From assembly GCF_905475395.1 (NCBI RefSeq), contig NC_058337.1, positions 104,092,368-104,156,367 of the forward strand: 64,000 nucleotides of DNA, written 5' to 3'. Within the stretch, counting starts at the first letter, position 1, and each line of letters opens with the position of its first letter. The translations under genes were made by a program, and so were the position numbers. This document shows positions 26,377 to 41,300 of the stretch, piece after piece. The notes beneath the pieces were generated by a model. The model saw only the letters and a program-made list of their open reading frames with translations. It made no database searches and was not told the DNA's origin. This stretch comes from Chrysoperla carnea. Its lineage: Eukaryota > Arthropoda > Insecta > Neuroptera > Chrysopidae.

Positions 26377-29300
26377 GTAATGATTTCTTCTTTCTCAATT
26401 TTTATAAGCATTTTTTTTCTCAAGAAATCTAAGAAATTTCAATTTGCAAACGCTTAAATTAGCTTCACTAATAAAATCCTCACATTATAAAAATAAATTA
26501 TAATTTAAAAAAAACTAAAAAAGCACGCTTTATTGTACTAAAAAGTAAGTTATGACTTTAATTCTAATGTAAAATTCAAAGCATGGGGTTCTCTCTACAT
26601 TCATGCTTTAAATTAGTTTATTTGAGAGAAATTGATCATCTCACGCTTTAAATTTCAAATTACACTTAAAATTATTAAACCTAATTTTTAGTTCAATAAA
26701 GCGTGCTTTATAAGTTTTTTTTATTTAGTTCTCGTTAAATTAAAACAGAATTTCAAAAAAAAATTCCAATTTTCTTTTAATTTAAAATTTACATGTTGTT
26801 TCAATATGAACGCACGCAGCAAAACAGGTTGGTGAATGAACGTCCTTTATATTTCAAGATAATATTATTAAAGTAATAACGATAAAATTATCGATCCTGG
26901 TGATCCTGACCAAGAAACTAGAATAAATTGTATTATTGTCATCGGACCGTGATATGTATGTAAATTTTCAAGCCAATCGGACCATTATATTTTCATATTT
27001 GTGTTAAAAATAGCCCAATTCACTTTTCATTCTATCTGTAAGGAACTACCAAAACCTATCTGTACATACTAATAAATTTGAATCGGAAAATATTTTGGTG
27101 GAGGCGATGGGAAAAATATATTTAAATAAATATCGCTTCTTGATCATACTAAGGTTCAATTTTTGTTGTCTTATTTTTGCAGTATTTAAAGAGGCACAGA
27201 GTTATTATAACCCACAAATTGGCTATTGCAATAGAAAGAAAAAATTCTGGCGTCTCCTGTAACATTTACGTCTAAAATTCCATTATAATTTTAAATAGAA
27301 AAATAACAAAAATACATTAGAGACCTTATAAAAGTCAAGAACCAACTCAATGTTTTGTGCTCATTTGAGGGCAATGATATTTAAAAAATGCTAGCTTTTA
27401 CCCGAGGCTTCACCCGCGTTTTTGTCCGTAAATAACTGGCAAGATCTTTGAAAAGTGAATACAATAATATGAAAATTTTTCTTTATTGCCTTAAAGGTGA
27501 CATAAAAATGGAAAAGGGCATAAATTGTATCTTTCATGTTTTATGAAATGTCAAATAATTAATCAGTTTTCATTTTTTTTAATGTAAAAAGTATGTATGA
27601 TAACCTTGAGTGACAGAAGTCCATAAGTTGTCTCCTTCACCCTGGTCAAAAAAAATATATTTAATTTTTTTAATTAAAAAAAAATATATTTTTATAAATT
27701 ATTGCTGATGTATGAGCTATATTTTTATAATGTTTCATTCAAATCTATTCCCTAGTTTTTGCGTGAAAGTGTAACAAACAATCAAACAAAGATCTTTACT
27801 TTCACATTTATAATATACTAGCTGTTTCCCGCCCGCTTTGCGTGGCGTAAAATATACCCGCTTTGCTGGGCAACATCCCCACTTGCACCCCTCCCTCCAC
27901 ATTTCCTTGCGTTGGATAACAGTTTTGTAATGTACACGTCATGCTCTTTTATTTGATATCCCACTTAGGTATATTTGTAAATATTCGATATTTCCTTCCC
28001 ACTTTCTCGCTACAACTTTCTACCCTCCGAAGGTTAAAAAAATTTCTAAATGTAATTTAAAACATTCTGACCAAGTTTTGAACTATTAAAAGCCATAATT
28101 TAAAAATATGAATTTTTTATTCATGAACACCCCCGCAACCCCCCTTGTGGGTGGAATTTCGTAAAATCTTAGCTGACCTCTACTTGGCAAAAGGAATATT
28201 CCTGCCAAATTTCAAGTCTCTAGGTCTTATAGTTCCAGAGATATCGTGATGAGTGACTATCTATCTATATAGATCTATAGAAAGTCTCTTATATATATAT
28301 ATATAGATAGGGATTGAACTTTTTGTGTTATTAGTTAGAATATAATCTATGGTTGGTTCTTGGACTATTACCACATATACCATTGTGTATAACAACCCCA
28401 TTAGGTATATATATCCATAATGATGTGGTTTTGTGTAGTCTATAGAGCATGTTTACCACTATCGAACATCGTTAATCACATAATTTTTCGCCAAAAAGAG
28501 TCAAATCAAAACTATGATCAAAAAATTTTTTCTTTTTTTGAAAAATTATAATCATTTTTAATTCATTTTTCCACATGCTTCTTATTAATTCGTCCTGTAT
28601 ACAACCGTCAAATAAAATGTATATAACAAAAATAACTATTAACTACTATGTAACTCATTAAAATAGATGAATATTTTTAGATCAGCGAAATGATAATTTC
28701 TCTGTAAAAATGGTGTTAACATAATTTCATAATTCACTCACAAATGTTTTTTTAATTACTTCTTCTATAAGAAGATAAAAATAAAAGAAATTTCTGAAAT
28801 GTAACGTTAAAGTAATAATTTGATATTTATCACTTTTTTATAATTCATCATAATTTTACTCATAATAAGTATAAGAATACGAGGTTTTATTCCTGGCTTT
28901 TTATAGATTTTTGTTTTGATTACTTTTAAATGAAAAATGTGAAGGTAAATCACTACCAAGTATAAAATAAAGCCGCTTCCGGCTATCTGTCTCTATGTAT
29001 GCTTAGATCTTTAAAACTACGTAACGGATTGTGATGCAGTTTCTTTTATTAGATAGAGTGGGTGGAGGAAGGTTTATATGTAAAATACATGCATAATATA
29101 GTAGAGAAACACTGATACTAATAGAGGTTTCTAATGTGATATCGTAAATAAACATATTTTTGTATATAAAACGTAAACATTCTGTAGTATATTTAGTAGC
29201 CGGGCCGGGTCGCTAGTGTATATGATATATTTTCTGGGAGATTTTATAACCTCAGTTGATCCACTTGAAGCATAGCTAAGATTATCTTCGAATAAAATAA

Positions 29301-32300
29301 TAGAGGGTTAAATAGCAAAACTGAAAATATTTATCTACGACCTCAAAACTAGCAACCATTTTCCCAAGAAACTTTCTCGGAAACACTTCGTTTAAGAGAT
29401 AACAACTTGTGAACTTATAGAACCTGTCAGGTTTTAATAATACCGAAACAATCTTTTTGTATCTTTTATATTGCTTTACAGTAAGAAAAATTAATTAATA
29501 TGTAATATTTTAAAAAATTTTCTAAAAATTAAATTAATTATTTAATATTTTTGTTAAAAATTTTTATTAAAGTTAATAAATTAATTTTCGTAAAAAAATA
29601 GATTATTTTAATATTGTTATTTCTTACGAAATCGACTTTCTTGGACGAATCGTTTCTGAGCAAAACTTACAAAGGAAGTTTTTGCGTGTTTTGAGGTCTT
29701 AAATACACTTTTTCTGTTTCATTATTTAATCCGGAAAAACCATTAACAGTAGCAAATGTCTTGTAAAATTTCTAAATATGTAAAATTTCGGTGCAGAATA
29801 TTTAAAAAAACTCCTGATCAAAAACGACAAATCTCTAATTACTAACTAATTTTATTTAAATGCATGATAACTTTTTTATTATAGCATTGCACACGGGTCA
29901 GCTCTATCAAGATAAAAGTACTTTTCTTTTATTATTTCCTCCAAAAACTTCATATTGTTTTAATTTGAGAAATTGGCTGATAATTTTCATTAAAGTAATT
30001 CAATTTTTATTGAATGTACATCTAACAACTGCCACCACAAGTAAAATTTACAAAATTTAAAAAAACTCCGACAAATATTTCAGTTATGGAAACCCTAAAC
30101 TCGCACTTGAGACGTAGATAAGAACACCCTCTATTAAGCAACCTTTTTCCTTACTGATCTTTCCAAAGTAGGTCGATTTTTAATATAATCGCCTCTTTTT
30201 TAGTTTTTCCGGGAACAGAACTCTAAACTCATGCTTGAAACATAGCTAAGAAGACTCTCCATTAAATTACATTTCTAATAGCTTTACCGTTTGGGAGCTA
30301 CGATGCCAAAGATAGACAGACAGACACACATAGCGGTCAAACTAATAACACCCTTTTTTTGGTTCAGGGGTTAATTAAACCAACTTAAAATTAAAAATAA
30401 ATGTTTTGAAATCCGTAAACTCGTTGAAGAGATATCCTTCCTGAAATCTATTCACAGGCGAAACATATTACGAAATTGTGTGTATCTTCTCGATAAACTA
30501 TCCATTGGATAATTATTTTAAATATAAATCTTAAAAATTTATTATTTTTAAGAAATATCGGAAAAAATATCCAGCAATTTGTTTATTAAATTTAAAAATC
30601 ACATGCATAATGCATACGGTATACGTTATAATCCGATTACATCACAACAACGTATAATGTCGATCTTAAAATTCAGCTAATAGCGCTGTAGCGTCATTTC
30701 CGATAATATCTGTTTAAATTATATATACTGTTATTATGCACCAAGTAAACTGAATTGTGAATCATAATATTAGTTAAATAATGCCACCAGGGTCGTTCGT
30801 TTTCTTGGCCATTTTAAGTATTATATATTTTTTCAAGTTTAATTTTTATATTTATCTGCGTGTTAAAATAAGAAAATATCTACTGTATCCAAAAATCAAT
30901 AGAAACTAAATTAAATTTAATAAAATGAAGACCATAGCATTATAATACCAAATACCATGTTTATACTGTACTAGAAATTTTTATCCACAAGACGTTTTGA
31001 TAAAAAATTGAATATTAATGAAAAAATTTTTTAGACATAATTCTATAATACGGCACAAAATAGAAATTGAATTGGTGGAAGCTACGGGAAGATAGATACA
31101 TTTTAGTTAATGTAAAAACTAAGAAGTTTATTAAAAGGTTTTTACTCTGAACCGCAATAATTTTGTGCAATTATACTGGATAAAGAGCGAAGAATATGGA
31201 TGGTAAATAATAAAACCGGCCAGTAACTTTTTGTCAATTTCGTAGTTTTTTTAGCTGCAGATTTTTATGGATTCTATTTTCACAAAAATAACGGCTTATG
31301 AAGTATTAAGTTTTGGTATGCTCTTTGGACCCCTTAAGAAAGTGTGAAACTACGTTTTGCAAGATAAAAAAAGTTGAGCTATACCTGACTGTTCGGACTG
31401 TTTCTGACTGTTCGGACTTTCTTCAGTTATTGCAGTTTAATTCACAAACTATGACCTTTTGATAATAGTTGCTACTATGATTTTGGAAGTATATTAAAGA
31501 AACATTTGAAGCCAACTCACAGCTCCGCATGTCTAATAGTTTTTAAGACATGATGCTTGAAAAATTTACATGGTTTTCAAAAATGTTTAAATTTGGAATT
31601 TTGCTTATGTTAAACCGTCAGAGATAGAACAAAAGTTTAAACGTATAGCAAAAATTTAGTGCCTATTTTCTCCAAAAATATGAAATATGGAGGGATGAAA
31701 ATTTGTAGGCAGCTTCAACTAGCGAGCCATATGAAAAATTTTTAATAAAGGGAAGTATTTTAGAAAATACTTCAAACAATTTTCGAATAGTAGTGCAAAT
31801 GGCGGCCGGAAGGAGATGTAAAGCTGCTTTTTGGATATATTATTTGGATACCTTAGAATCAAAAAAAGGTTGTGCTGTCTGCGTAATAGGTAAAAAACTG
31901 AAAAAAGTCCAAAAATTTTGAGCACAACTTTTTTTTGGATGCAAAACGTAGTTTCACACTCCTCTAAGGTGTCCAAATAACATACCAACATAGCAGCTCT
32001 ACAATGCGTTTTGCGAATTATGTAAAATTTGACTGGCGTACTCGTATCTTTGTAAAACCTTGTAAAAATTTTGTATGAAATAAGTCATATATACATGATC
32101 TGGATATTTTTTAAGAAAATGTAAAATTTCATGGGTAAAATATATTGAAAATGGAAAAATTCGGCTATTCAAATAACATATTTATATATAATTAAAAATT
32201 AATTACCGACCATCGATTAAATATTAAAATTCGTAAAGATTACAACAAATATTAATTTGTAATTATTTAATTTACTAAAAAAAAAAATATTCCATATAAT

Positions 32301-35300
32301 CTATTAAGTTAATTGTTATTTTTTTAAATTACCACTAATTTCTTTTAATTTAATAATATTTAAATATACAGCTACTTAGTTAAAAACTTAATAAAATTAA
32401 TAAATATATTTGAAAGTAATATTCCTTAAAAATTATAAATAATTGAAAATGATATTTTCTTATTAAATAAATTTAATTATTTTCAAATAATTTTAGGCTT
32501 AAGAAGAGAAAACAATGTTTAGTGTAAAAAAAAGTAACATGAAATAATTTTCAATTAAGTTTTTTTTTTCACTTTTTCTTTTAAAAGTTTCACTTATATC
32601 CGTAATTTAATTTGTAATGCATTTTTTTTTACGAATATTAAAATTAAATTAAATTTGTGAAATATTTAATTTTAATAATTGGCGGAATGATTTTTTTCTA
32701 ATAACGAACAGATGGTGAAAGGTAATCATCTTTGATTATAAATTAATGTGTTAAAGATAATATAACCAGAGGAATACGAAAATATAATTATCAAAAATAT
32801 TTTGCTAATTAAATATTGAAATTTATTTGTTTTCGTAAGCTTCAAATCGTGAAACATCTCACCAATTATAATAAAATCGTCAAAATGTCTCATCTCCGTT
32901 ATATTATAGAAAATTGTAATTTAATTAGATATTAGGCTAGTGAGTCTCCATATCTCGTGTTTGACAAGTTTAAAACAATAAATGACAATTCGAGGAAAAT
33001 GTAAGCATTTTATAACCCCCTAACTAACAAAAATGGGTGTTATTAGTTTGACGGCTATTTGTGTGTGTATGTGTGTGTGTGTGTCTGCCTGTGGCATCGT
33101 AGCGCCTAAACGGATGAACCGATTTGGATTTTTTTTGTGTCGTTCTAAAGGTAATTTAATGGAGAGTGTTCTTTGCTATTTTTCTTAGATATGTTTCAGA
33201 TGCGAGTTTAACGTTCCAAATCGGAAAATTTTTTCGGGGGTTTCTTAAATTTTGTAAATTTCACTTGTTACATCTCTACTCAATTGCAACCGCGTTTGGT
33301 ATCTGATAACTTTCAGATTAATACTCAATGTCGTTAGAGTTATGTAGCAGGTTAAAGTGTTTTCGTATTTTTAATCATATTTTTTATTATTTCTTAATAA
33401 CATATTTAAAACATTTACAAGGCAAAAATCACGATTTTATATCCCTTCATTACCTAGATTTAAACAATTGTGTCATAAATTTAACATACATTTAGTTTAA
33501 GTTTATGAGAAAAAAATTGTAGCCTTATACCGAGAGATATAAAAAGAATGAAACAATCTACCAACTATGAATAATTTAAAATATATTCTAGTTAAATGGG
33601 GGGAATTTTTTAACTACTGTTATGGCTTCAATCATTTAAAATAACTCCATATAATAAAAATAGATTCAAAAATTTTATCTACACCTCTATTTTTCTACCT
33701 CTATGCACATAGTTGTTGAAGCATTGGGAATAAAAAATAGCCACAGATCTCAAAGGGCCTCTACCCCCGATTTTTGAAATTTTTCAATAGAACCTAAGAA
33801 CCTATTTGAAGTATGATTGAAAGGATCCTGCTATATTAGATAGGAAAATAGCTTTCTGTACCTAGTTTTCTAACCCATCCTAACATATTCTTTGGATCAT
33901 TCTGACCAAAAGCTCTCACGGCCACAAAACTTTTTAACGAGTAGTATTCGAGCTACGAGCGATCAAAGCTATACATATATTATATACATAGTACTTATAT
34001 GACTAGGAAAATGGCTTTCTGTGTAATTTTTTCAAACGACTCCCAAAATCTTCTTGGGATTGTTCTGATAAAAAGCTCTCACGGCCACAAAAATTTTTAA
34101 CGAATCGTTTTTGAGTTATGGGCTAGATAACTTGGGGGCGGTTTGGAAAAGTTTCACAGAAAGCTATTTTTCTATCTAATATTTCGGGGTCCTTTCCCAG
34201 TTTTATAACATTTAGATAGGATGTTGAAATTTATATCTCATTATTGGAAATTTTCAAAAAACTTTCGAAACATGTGTAATTTACAGTGTTTAAAATGCAT
34301 TCATATAGCTGAGTACATTTTCTCGATGTAACAGGTGTACACGGAGATTAGGTGAAGGTTTCAGATCATCTTTTATTCATTTACATACAGTACTCGTGTA
34401 TTATTTTACATGAGCACAAGATAAGCGAGCTTATTATTGCATTGATTCACAGAGGAGAGTGTCAGATGTAATTTATAAAACACGTTTTACACGAATCAAA
34501 TAATAACTTAATATCAAAAGGATAATTTACTTTTTCTATTTAAATACCTATTCAAAGTAAATGCAAATCAGAAGTAAAAGTATCTTTAAAAATTTGATGA
34601 ACTTCTGAAACGGCTGAGAATTCTTCGGTAAGATCTGTAGCTTTTAATGATTCTGAGAATGATCAAAAAGATTGCAATAAATTAATTGGAAAATATGATT
34701 ATAACACTTTGTGGCTTGTATTTTTCCAACAAATGACATTGTACATGCATGGTTGAAGATTACATTCGATTGGAGTTATGAGCATAAATCTTTAGAAAAG
34801 TTTTTAAGATTTCAGGAATGTGGATTCTTGTGAAATTGATGTAGTGATATGTTTATTGACTTTAACTATATCGGACGCCTAAGTGAAACACAGTTAACGC
34901 TTATAGATACTAAAATTAGTTCAAAATTTGTCTCAGTCTTACAAGAAGTCTTGCCTTTGTCTTACAAGAAGTCATATCCTTGGTCAATTTTCTGTATCTG
35001 CGTAGTCCTGACCTTCAGATTCAGAGGTTCAAAAGTTCAATCTTGATCTTGATCTACTAGCTTAAGTTTTTATTTTGGCCGTAGTCATAAATTTGCAATC
35101 CTTTTGACATCAAGACTGATTTTGCTAATAAATAACTCCAAAAACCGATTCTGGAATGTTGAACACATTGGGTTTCTAGTTTCGAACGAATATTTGGAAT
35201 TTATTTAATAAATATTTCAAGTCAGCAAAGCATTTCAGTTGATGTTTAATGAGTCCAATCTTGAGTCCTTTCCCTAGGAAAAAAAAGAAGAAGAAGTAAA

Positions 35301-38300
35301 AAAAAAAGCAATAGTTATTTACGATGACTTAACTTGACTCAATTCCTTGAACCCCTAAGGGGACACAGGGCCGCAACAAAAAATCTCTAGCGAACACGAT
35401 TTTTGGCCAGACTCTTGAGTTCACTCCAGGTTTGCCTTCCGTTTTTGCCTCCTTTTCTACGGTTCGTCACCAGGTAATGCAAGGTCTTCCCGGTTTTCTC
35501 CTGCCTTGTGGATTCCAATCGCGTGTCTGGCGGCTGATGCCTTCAGGAGGTATTCTTAGCGTATGGCCGATCCAGCCAAACTGCCTATGCTTGATGACGT
35601 CTGCTATGGGTGTTTGATTTGTTTTTTCCACAGGTTTCTTCCATTTACGATACTAATGGGATACCAGCATTATTAAAGTACGCCTGCGAAATTTGCACAA
35701 CGAGTGCGTAGCAAGAGTTAGACAATCGCAGAAGTACGTTAATTATGCGCCATCACACGTGTATCGTACAAAAGTTTACCTGCTCCTCAAAAATGTGAAA
35801 ATAAGGGAGAATTATTATTTAAAATGGCTTATTGAGAAAAATAGAAAATTAAAAAAGTTTCTTTAGTAACTTGTTAATAGTTTACATTTTGACAGTGTAA
35901 TAAATTCATTAACACACTAGGGCGGTAATAAACTATTTTTCCCACGCATACTTGAGTGAGCAAAGTACTTCTTATCTCACAGGCGTAAATAAACTAATTT
36001 TTACATTTCACAGGCAAATGCTACTTTCGGCTAATAAAAGTTGAACATCTAAATTAAGCTGTAGATGATTTCTATTACAATATTATATGTAATGTTTTCA
36101 GTAGCTTCTATTATTATTATTATTATTATTATTACAAAAATACATATAGATGTTTTTTTTTTTAGATTATTTTTACAAAACAAATTCTCGCATATGACAT
36201 TTCTCTAACAATTTATTGTCTCCTATTGAAAAATGAATTTTTTGTTTTATCTGTCTATTACATTTAAAAACACTATTCTCTATTCAAATGTATTACAGGA
36301 ATAAAAAATATTAGTTTTAAAAAACAAACCTTCTAGATTTGTACTATGTCTCGCTTATCAAAGTTTGTTTTTCTTATTATTTGCATACTTAGTCTGTCTT
36401 TAAAGGATTTTATTTATAGCTATATATATTTACACAATTTCATATATTTTTAGCAGCCTTAAAACTATACTCACTCAACGATTGAGTTTCACGAAATGAC
36501 CTATGATTTTCAGCGTATTTTTTTCTGCTGAATCCGAAAATCAATATCGTTTTTTTCTATATTATTTTATCGTCTACCATTCATGCTAGGCTGCAATGAA
36601 TTGTCTATTTTTATACCATGTATGTGAAATTAACCAAGGTATACTAAGTTTATTGTACCATGTATATGAAATATACCAAGGTATACTAAGTTTAGTCCCA
36701 AGTTTGTTACGCTTAAAAATATTGATACTAGGTATGAACAAAATTTTAATATAGGTGTTCATAAAATCACCTAATTAGTCCATTTCCGATTGTCTGTCTG
36801 TCTGCCGTCTCTCTGTCGTCTTTCTGCCATCTGTCTGTCCGCCTGTCATCACGATTACTCAAGAGCGAAAAGAGATATTTTAATAGCTGAATTTTTATAG
36901 CGTGCTTAGGACATAAAAAGTAAGACCGAGTTCGTAAATGAGCAATATAGGTCAATTGGGTCCTGGGTCCGTAGGACCCTTCTTGTAAACCGTTAGAGAT
37001 AGAACAAAAGTTTAAATATAAAAAATATTTCTTATAAAAAAGTAAACAGCTTTTGTTTGAAACATTTTTTCGTATGCATCACTGTTTACCCGTCAGAGCG
37101 CAAATTATGCGTAAATTGTTTAGTATGTATTATATGGGAATATCAGTTATATATGTGTGACATGTATGTATGTGTAACGTGACAGAGTAATCAACACTGT
37201 CAATACATAGTATTTCAACAATTAATTCAGTCAATAGTCTGTTTTCACTTATTTAACTGTGCAAACGAATATTAGATTTCTCTAAAATTAAGCCCTCAAA
37301 AAAATTTTTCAAAAATATTACCACCGTGAATTTTAAGTGAGATGTACAGCCAATAAGCATCCATTTATCCCAGAAAGAAAATTTTCTTAAAATTAAGAAG
37401 TTTAGCTATAATGTTTCTTGTCGTTTCACGTGAATAACCTTGTATATAATAAGAAAGTCCTGGCTTCCTTTATAAATCGATCTGCTATATAATTTCATGC
37501 ATTTCTTTGCAAAGTTATTTTCAAAGAATTTATCGTGGTCATTTACCCATACGATGTTTAAAATTCTATGCCAGTTTCAAATTATATCAAAACGGAAATA
37601 TAGTACATACTGCGATCTTATGATCAAAATAAATTAAATCACTAATAAGGTTCCGTTAAATTTGATAATTTTCAATTAATTATTATTTATTTATTTAATT
37701 TCTTTAGCCTAGTGAATTTTGTATAGACCTTCATAACTGTCTAATTTTTTGTTAGTACCTAGCTTCCTATTTTTTATGTATAAAAATTCTCGTAAGTAGG
37801 ATGTTTTATTGCACGCGGCTCGGAAACTTTTTAATCGTACGCACAAGTTTCATTTTGACGGATATCCCTTTTTTGTGTTATTCTAATAGGAAGTAGATAA
37901 TTGAATAATAAATGCAATAATCGTTTTATCGGACACTTAATAAAATGAGTATTAATAATAGTTGGATCAAATGGTAAATCAATAATTAATACTTCAGGTG
38001 CGAGTAAAGGATTCCGTACCCCATAAATACTAGAGAAAAGGTGATGTTCTTAAAATGACTGAGCAGATTTTCTTGAAACAAAGATAAGAACTCTATCGAT
38101 CGAATAACCTTTCAAACAAAACAAAAAAATCAAAATCGGTTCATCGTTTTGGGATCTACGACGCCACAAGCAAAGCCGATCAGCCCTCATTTTGTGGCAT
38201 CGTATCTCCTAAACGGACGAACCGATTTTGTTTTGTTTTTTTTGTTTTTTTTTTTAATATTTTTTAATCGAGTTTTTAATAAATTTTTTAAAAACAGAGC

Positions 38301-41300
38301 TAAGAATTTTTTTAGTAAATAAACATTTTTTTTTGTAAATTTTTTATAAACATAGCTAAAAACACTCTCGATCAAATTACCTTTCAAACAAAAAACCGAA
38401 AATCAAAATCAGACCTGTTTTCATATCGGAAATATTTTTTAATTATTATCTTTAAATAAATATATCAGTTATAAAAATTTTCAGCTCGTTAATATTTCTC
38501 TGCGTGTTTCATATCTCTTCTTTCGCCATTATTTCTGATTTAGAGCTACAGCTGGACTATTTAAAGCAATTTAAAAAGAAAAATCAAGTTTTGAAAGTAG
38601 AGACACAGGTCGATTTTATAAAAAGTTTCCAACTTAATATTTCGGAAAAGAGATGGGAAATTAAATTTTGGATAAACACGTACTATTCGAGGGGAAAACA
38701 CTATTGTTTAGTTTTTGTACAACGTCGTTTTCAAGGTCAAACTGATGTCAGCTTTATTTATTTTCGTTAAAATAAAAGCAAATTTTTTTCATAAATATAA
38801 ATTTTTTGTTTGAAGAAAAAGTTATTAATGTAGTAACTGATGACCTGATGTTAAAACGGCTCGTGGCTGCAAATTTCATTTTCTCTATTAGATTGAATGA
38901 AAAACATAATGATGATGGTATATATGTAAAAAATTGCAATTTGTTTACATATTACATAAAAATTTTCACAATCAATTATCCATCAAACAAGAAAATATAA
39001 TTATCGTAAATTAATTTATGTAACAAATAGCTCATTAGACAATAAAATATAAAAAACCTTCATAAAAAAAAAAACTTAAGTATCATCGTAGCGCACAATT
39101 CAATCAGGAAAAGAATTTTTACAATCACTATATTTTCCTCAATAAATAAACAATACTCTCAAATGTATTTAATCAACATATAATTATTTCCTATAATAAT
39201 CAAATCAAATCAAACTATTTGTTTAAACTTTAGTACAACATTATATTCTCATTAACTTTAACAATATTTTGTAACTATTGATAAAGAGACGGACAGTTTT
39301 ATAGAAAGTACAGGGTGGAGCAAAGAAGTGTGCGATTTGGAAAACGTCGTAAAATTAAAATTTGTCAATTTTCCCAAATTGTTTTCTCACCATAAAAAAT
39401 ACATTAAAAATATTTAACAAAATATATTGTTATTTCAAGTCAATTATAAATTGTAATTTTAACAAAATTAAATAATTCAATTGTCTTTAATTAATATTAC
39501 TAGACAAGATATTTACCAATTTAGTTTACGCTGTATGTATCATATTAAAAACATCAATTGTAATCGAGAGACCATGATGTAAATAAATATCGTATGCATG
39601 ATTAAAGTAAACAATAACATAAAGTAATAAAAATAAATTATATTTTGAATAACTTAAATTTTTTAATTACTTAAGAAAGACTGTGGACTAGATGTAACTG
39701 GATTCAAAGAAATTACGTTCTTTCAGACATATACATTATTTCAGTACTTCAGATATTGGTGTTGGGTTATCCTGGTTCAGTTTCTTTCTCTTCCGCTACT
39801 CTTCTTTTAAAGGTAAACGGCTTTTTGGTAAAATCACAATAAAAAATTACAAGTTGTTAGATCTGTCTAATTTGTAGCATACTTAATAAACTATACTTAG
39901 TTCAAAATACAATTTCGATATGCTTACAAATTCATTAAATATAAAATTTTCTAAAGGATGTACGAACGCCAAGGCAATTTTGGATAAAAGGCTTGATTTT
40001 TTTATATAAAGTTTGGCTAAGTTTAAATCAATTCTGAAAATTTTAGGGGCGAGGGGATTTTTAGCTTTCGATAATTCGAAAACCAAGGCAGATATCTAAA
40101 AATTTTATTCTTATTTTTCGTCTACATTCATGAAGTTATAACAAAATACATCATCAAAGTTGAAAATAAGGTACAAATAATTTCAACCACAAGTCTAAAC
40201 TTGCCTTGGCGCTCGTACTACCTGAAATACTTTTTTATGTATTTCAAAATGACGAAAAAATAATTTGGAAAAATAGATGAGTTTTTGTATTACAGCGTTT
40301 TAAAAATCTCATACTTCTCTACCCACCCAGTTTTTAAAAATAGACAAATCATTACATGAAATCGAAACTCGATAGGTATTGTTATTAATCAATCATTGTA
40401 ATTGTTTTAATAACAGGATATATTTTGCAATCAATCAACAATTGCATTCAAATTGTTACAAATGCTAAGTAGTCCACGACATAGGTCTATAGTATTCGTA
40501 AAATTATTTTTAGTTTTTAATTTTTTAGGTCTTTTTTCATTTTGATTGTTTTTATTTCTGTTGGTGTCAAGAGTCTATAGGCACGAGTATTCGTAGTTCA
40601 ACTTGTCGCCATTTAATTGTCGAACTATATTAATTTTCTACCATGTAAAAAAGGATAATGTGCGGCCATCCCGTCAAATCAAAACAAGTTTCCTTTTTAT
40701 TAACTTTGTTTGAGAAAAACATAGCCAAACTGCGGTTTGAAAAAAACATTAATATCAATTATGTGCACCGCTGAAAACAACTAAAAATTTAAAAACCACT
40801 AAAAATTTAAATACTATTAAACCACTTAAAACCTAACCCGTTTCTTTACAAGCCTTTTGGGGAGGAGGAAAAAAACAACCAGATCATTATCGGTTCAAGG
40901 GTTCAATCCTGAAAAGAGATTATGGAGCATTGGGCCAGGCATGGAAAACAGCACTGGCCGGTTTGAATCAATGACATTTTTTTACTCTCATATCTTATGT
41001 TGCTTCTTTGTTCTTATACCATCTCCGATTTTATCACTTTTGTGTAAAATGTCAAATTGAATACAGGAGAAAATAATTAATAAAAATTATATCATGTACG
41101 TAAAGGAAAAGGTGCGTACGTAGAAAGTCAAGTTTGCCCATTATAGTTAACCCCATAAAACCGTCATTTGTTCGCTGCGTGCATGAGTTTTATTTCAGGG
41201 AGTTACTATAGTAACGAAACACTACTTTATTTTTGTAATTATATGGATAAATTGTATATATGGACTACATTGAAAAGTTCATACTATTTTCTAACAAATT

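Noticed and set aside
30781-30909. Short ORF with a hydrophobic start, possible signal-peptide exon
   Set aside because: 42 codons, no partner exon and no downstream coding before the next repeats. AT-rich DNA often gives hydrophobic translations.
33061-33084. TG-rich tract as a Z-DNA or regulatory element
   Set aside because: It is an internal microsatellite of the Family D repeat and varies in other copies.
40840-40970. Less AT-rich patch open in two plus frames
   Set aside because: Neither translation (one with GGGKKQPDHYRF, the other starting GRRKKTTRS) matched a family I know. Possibly transposon debris, but not supportable.
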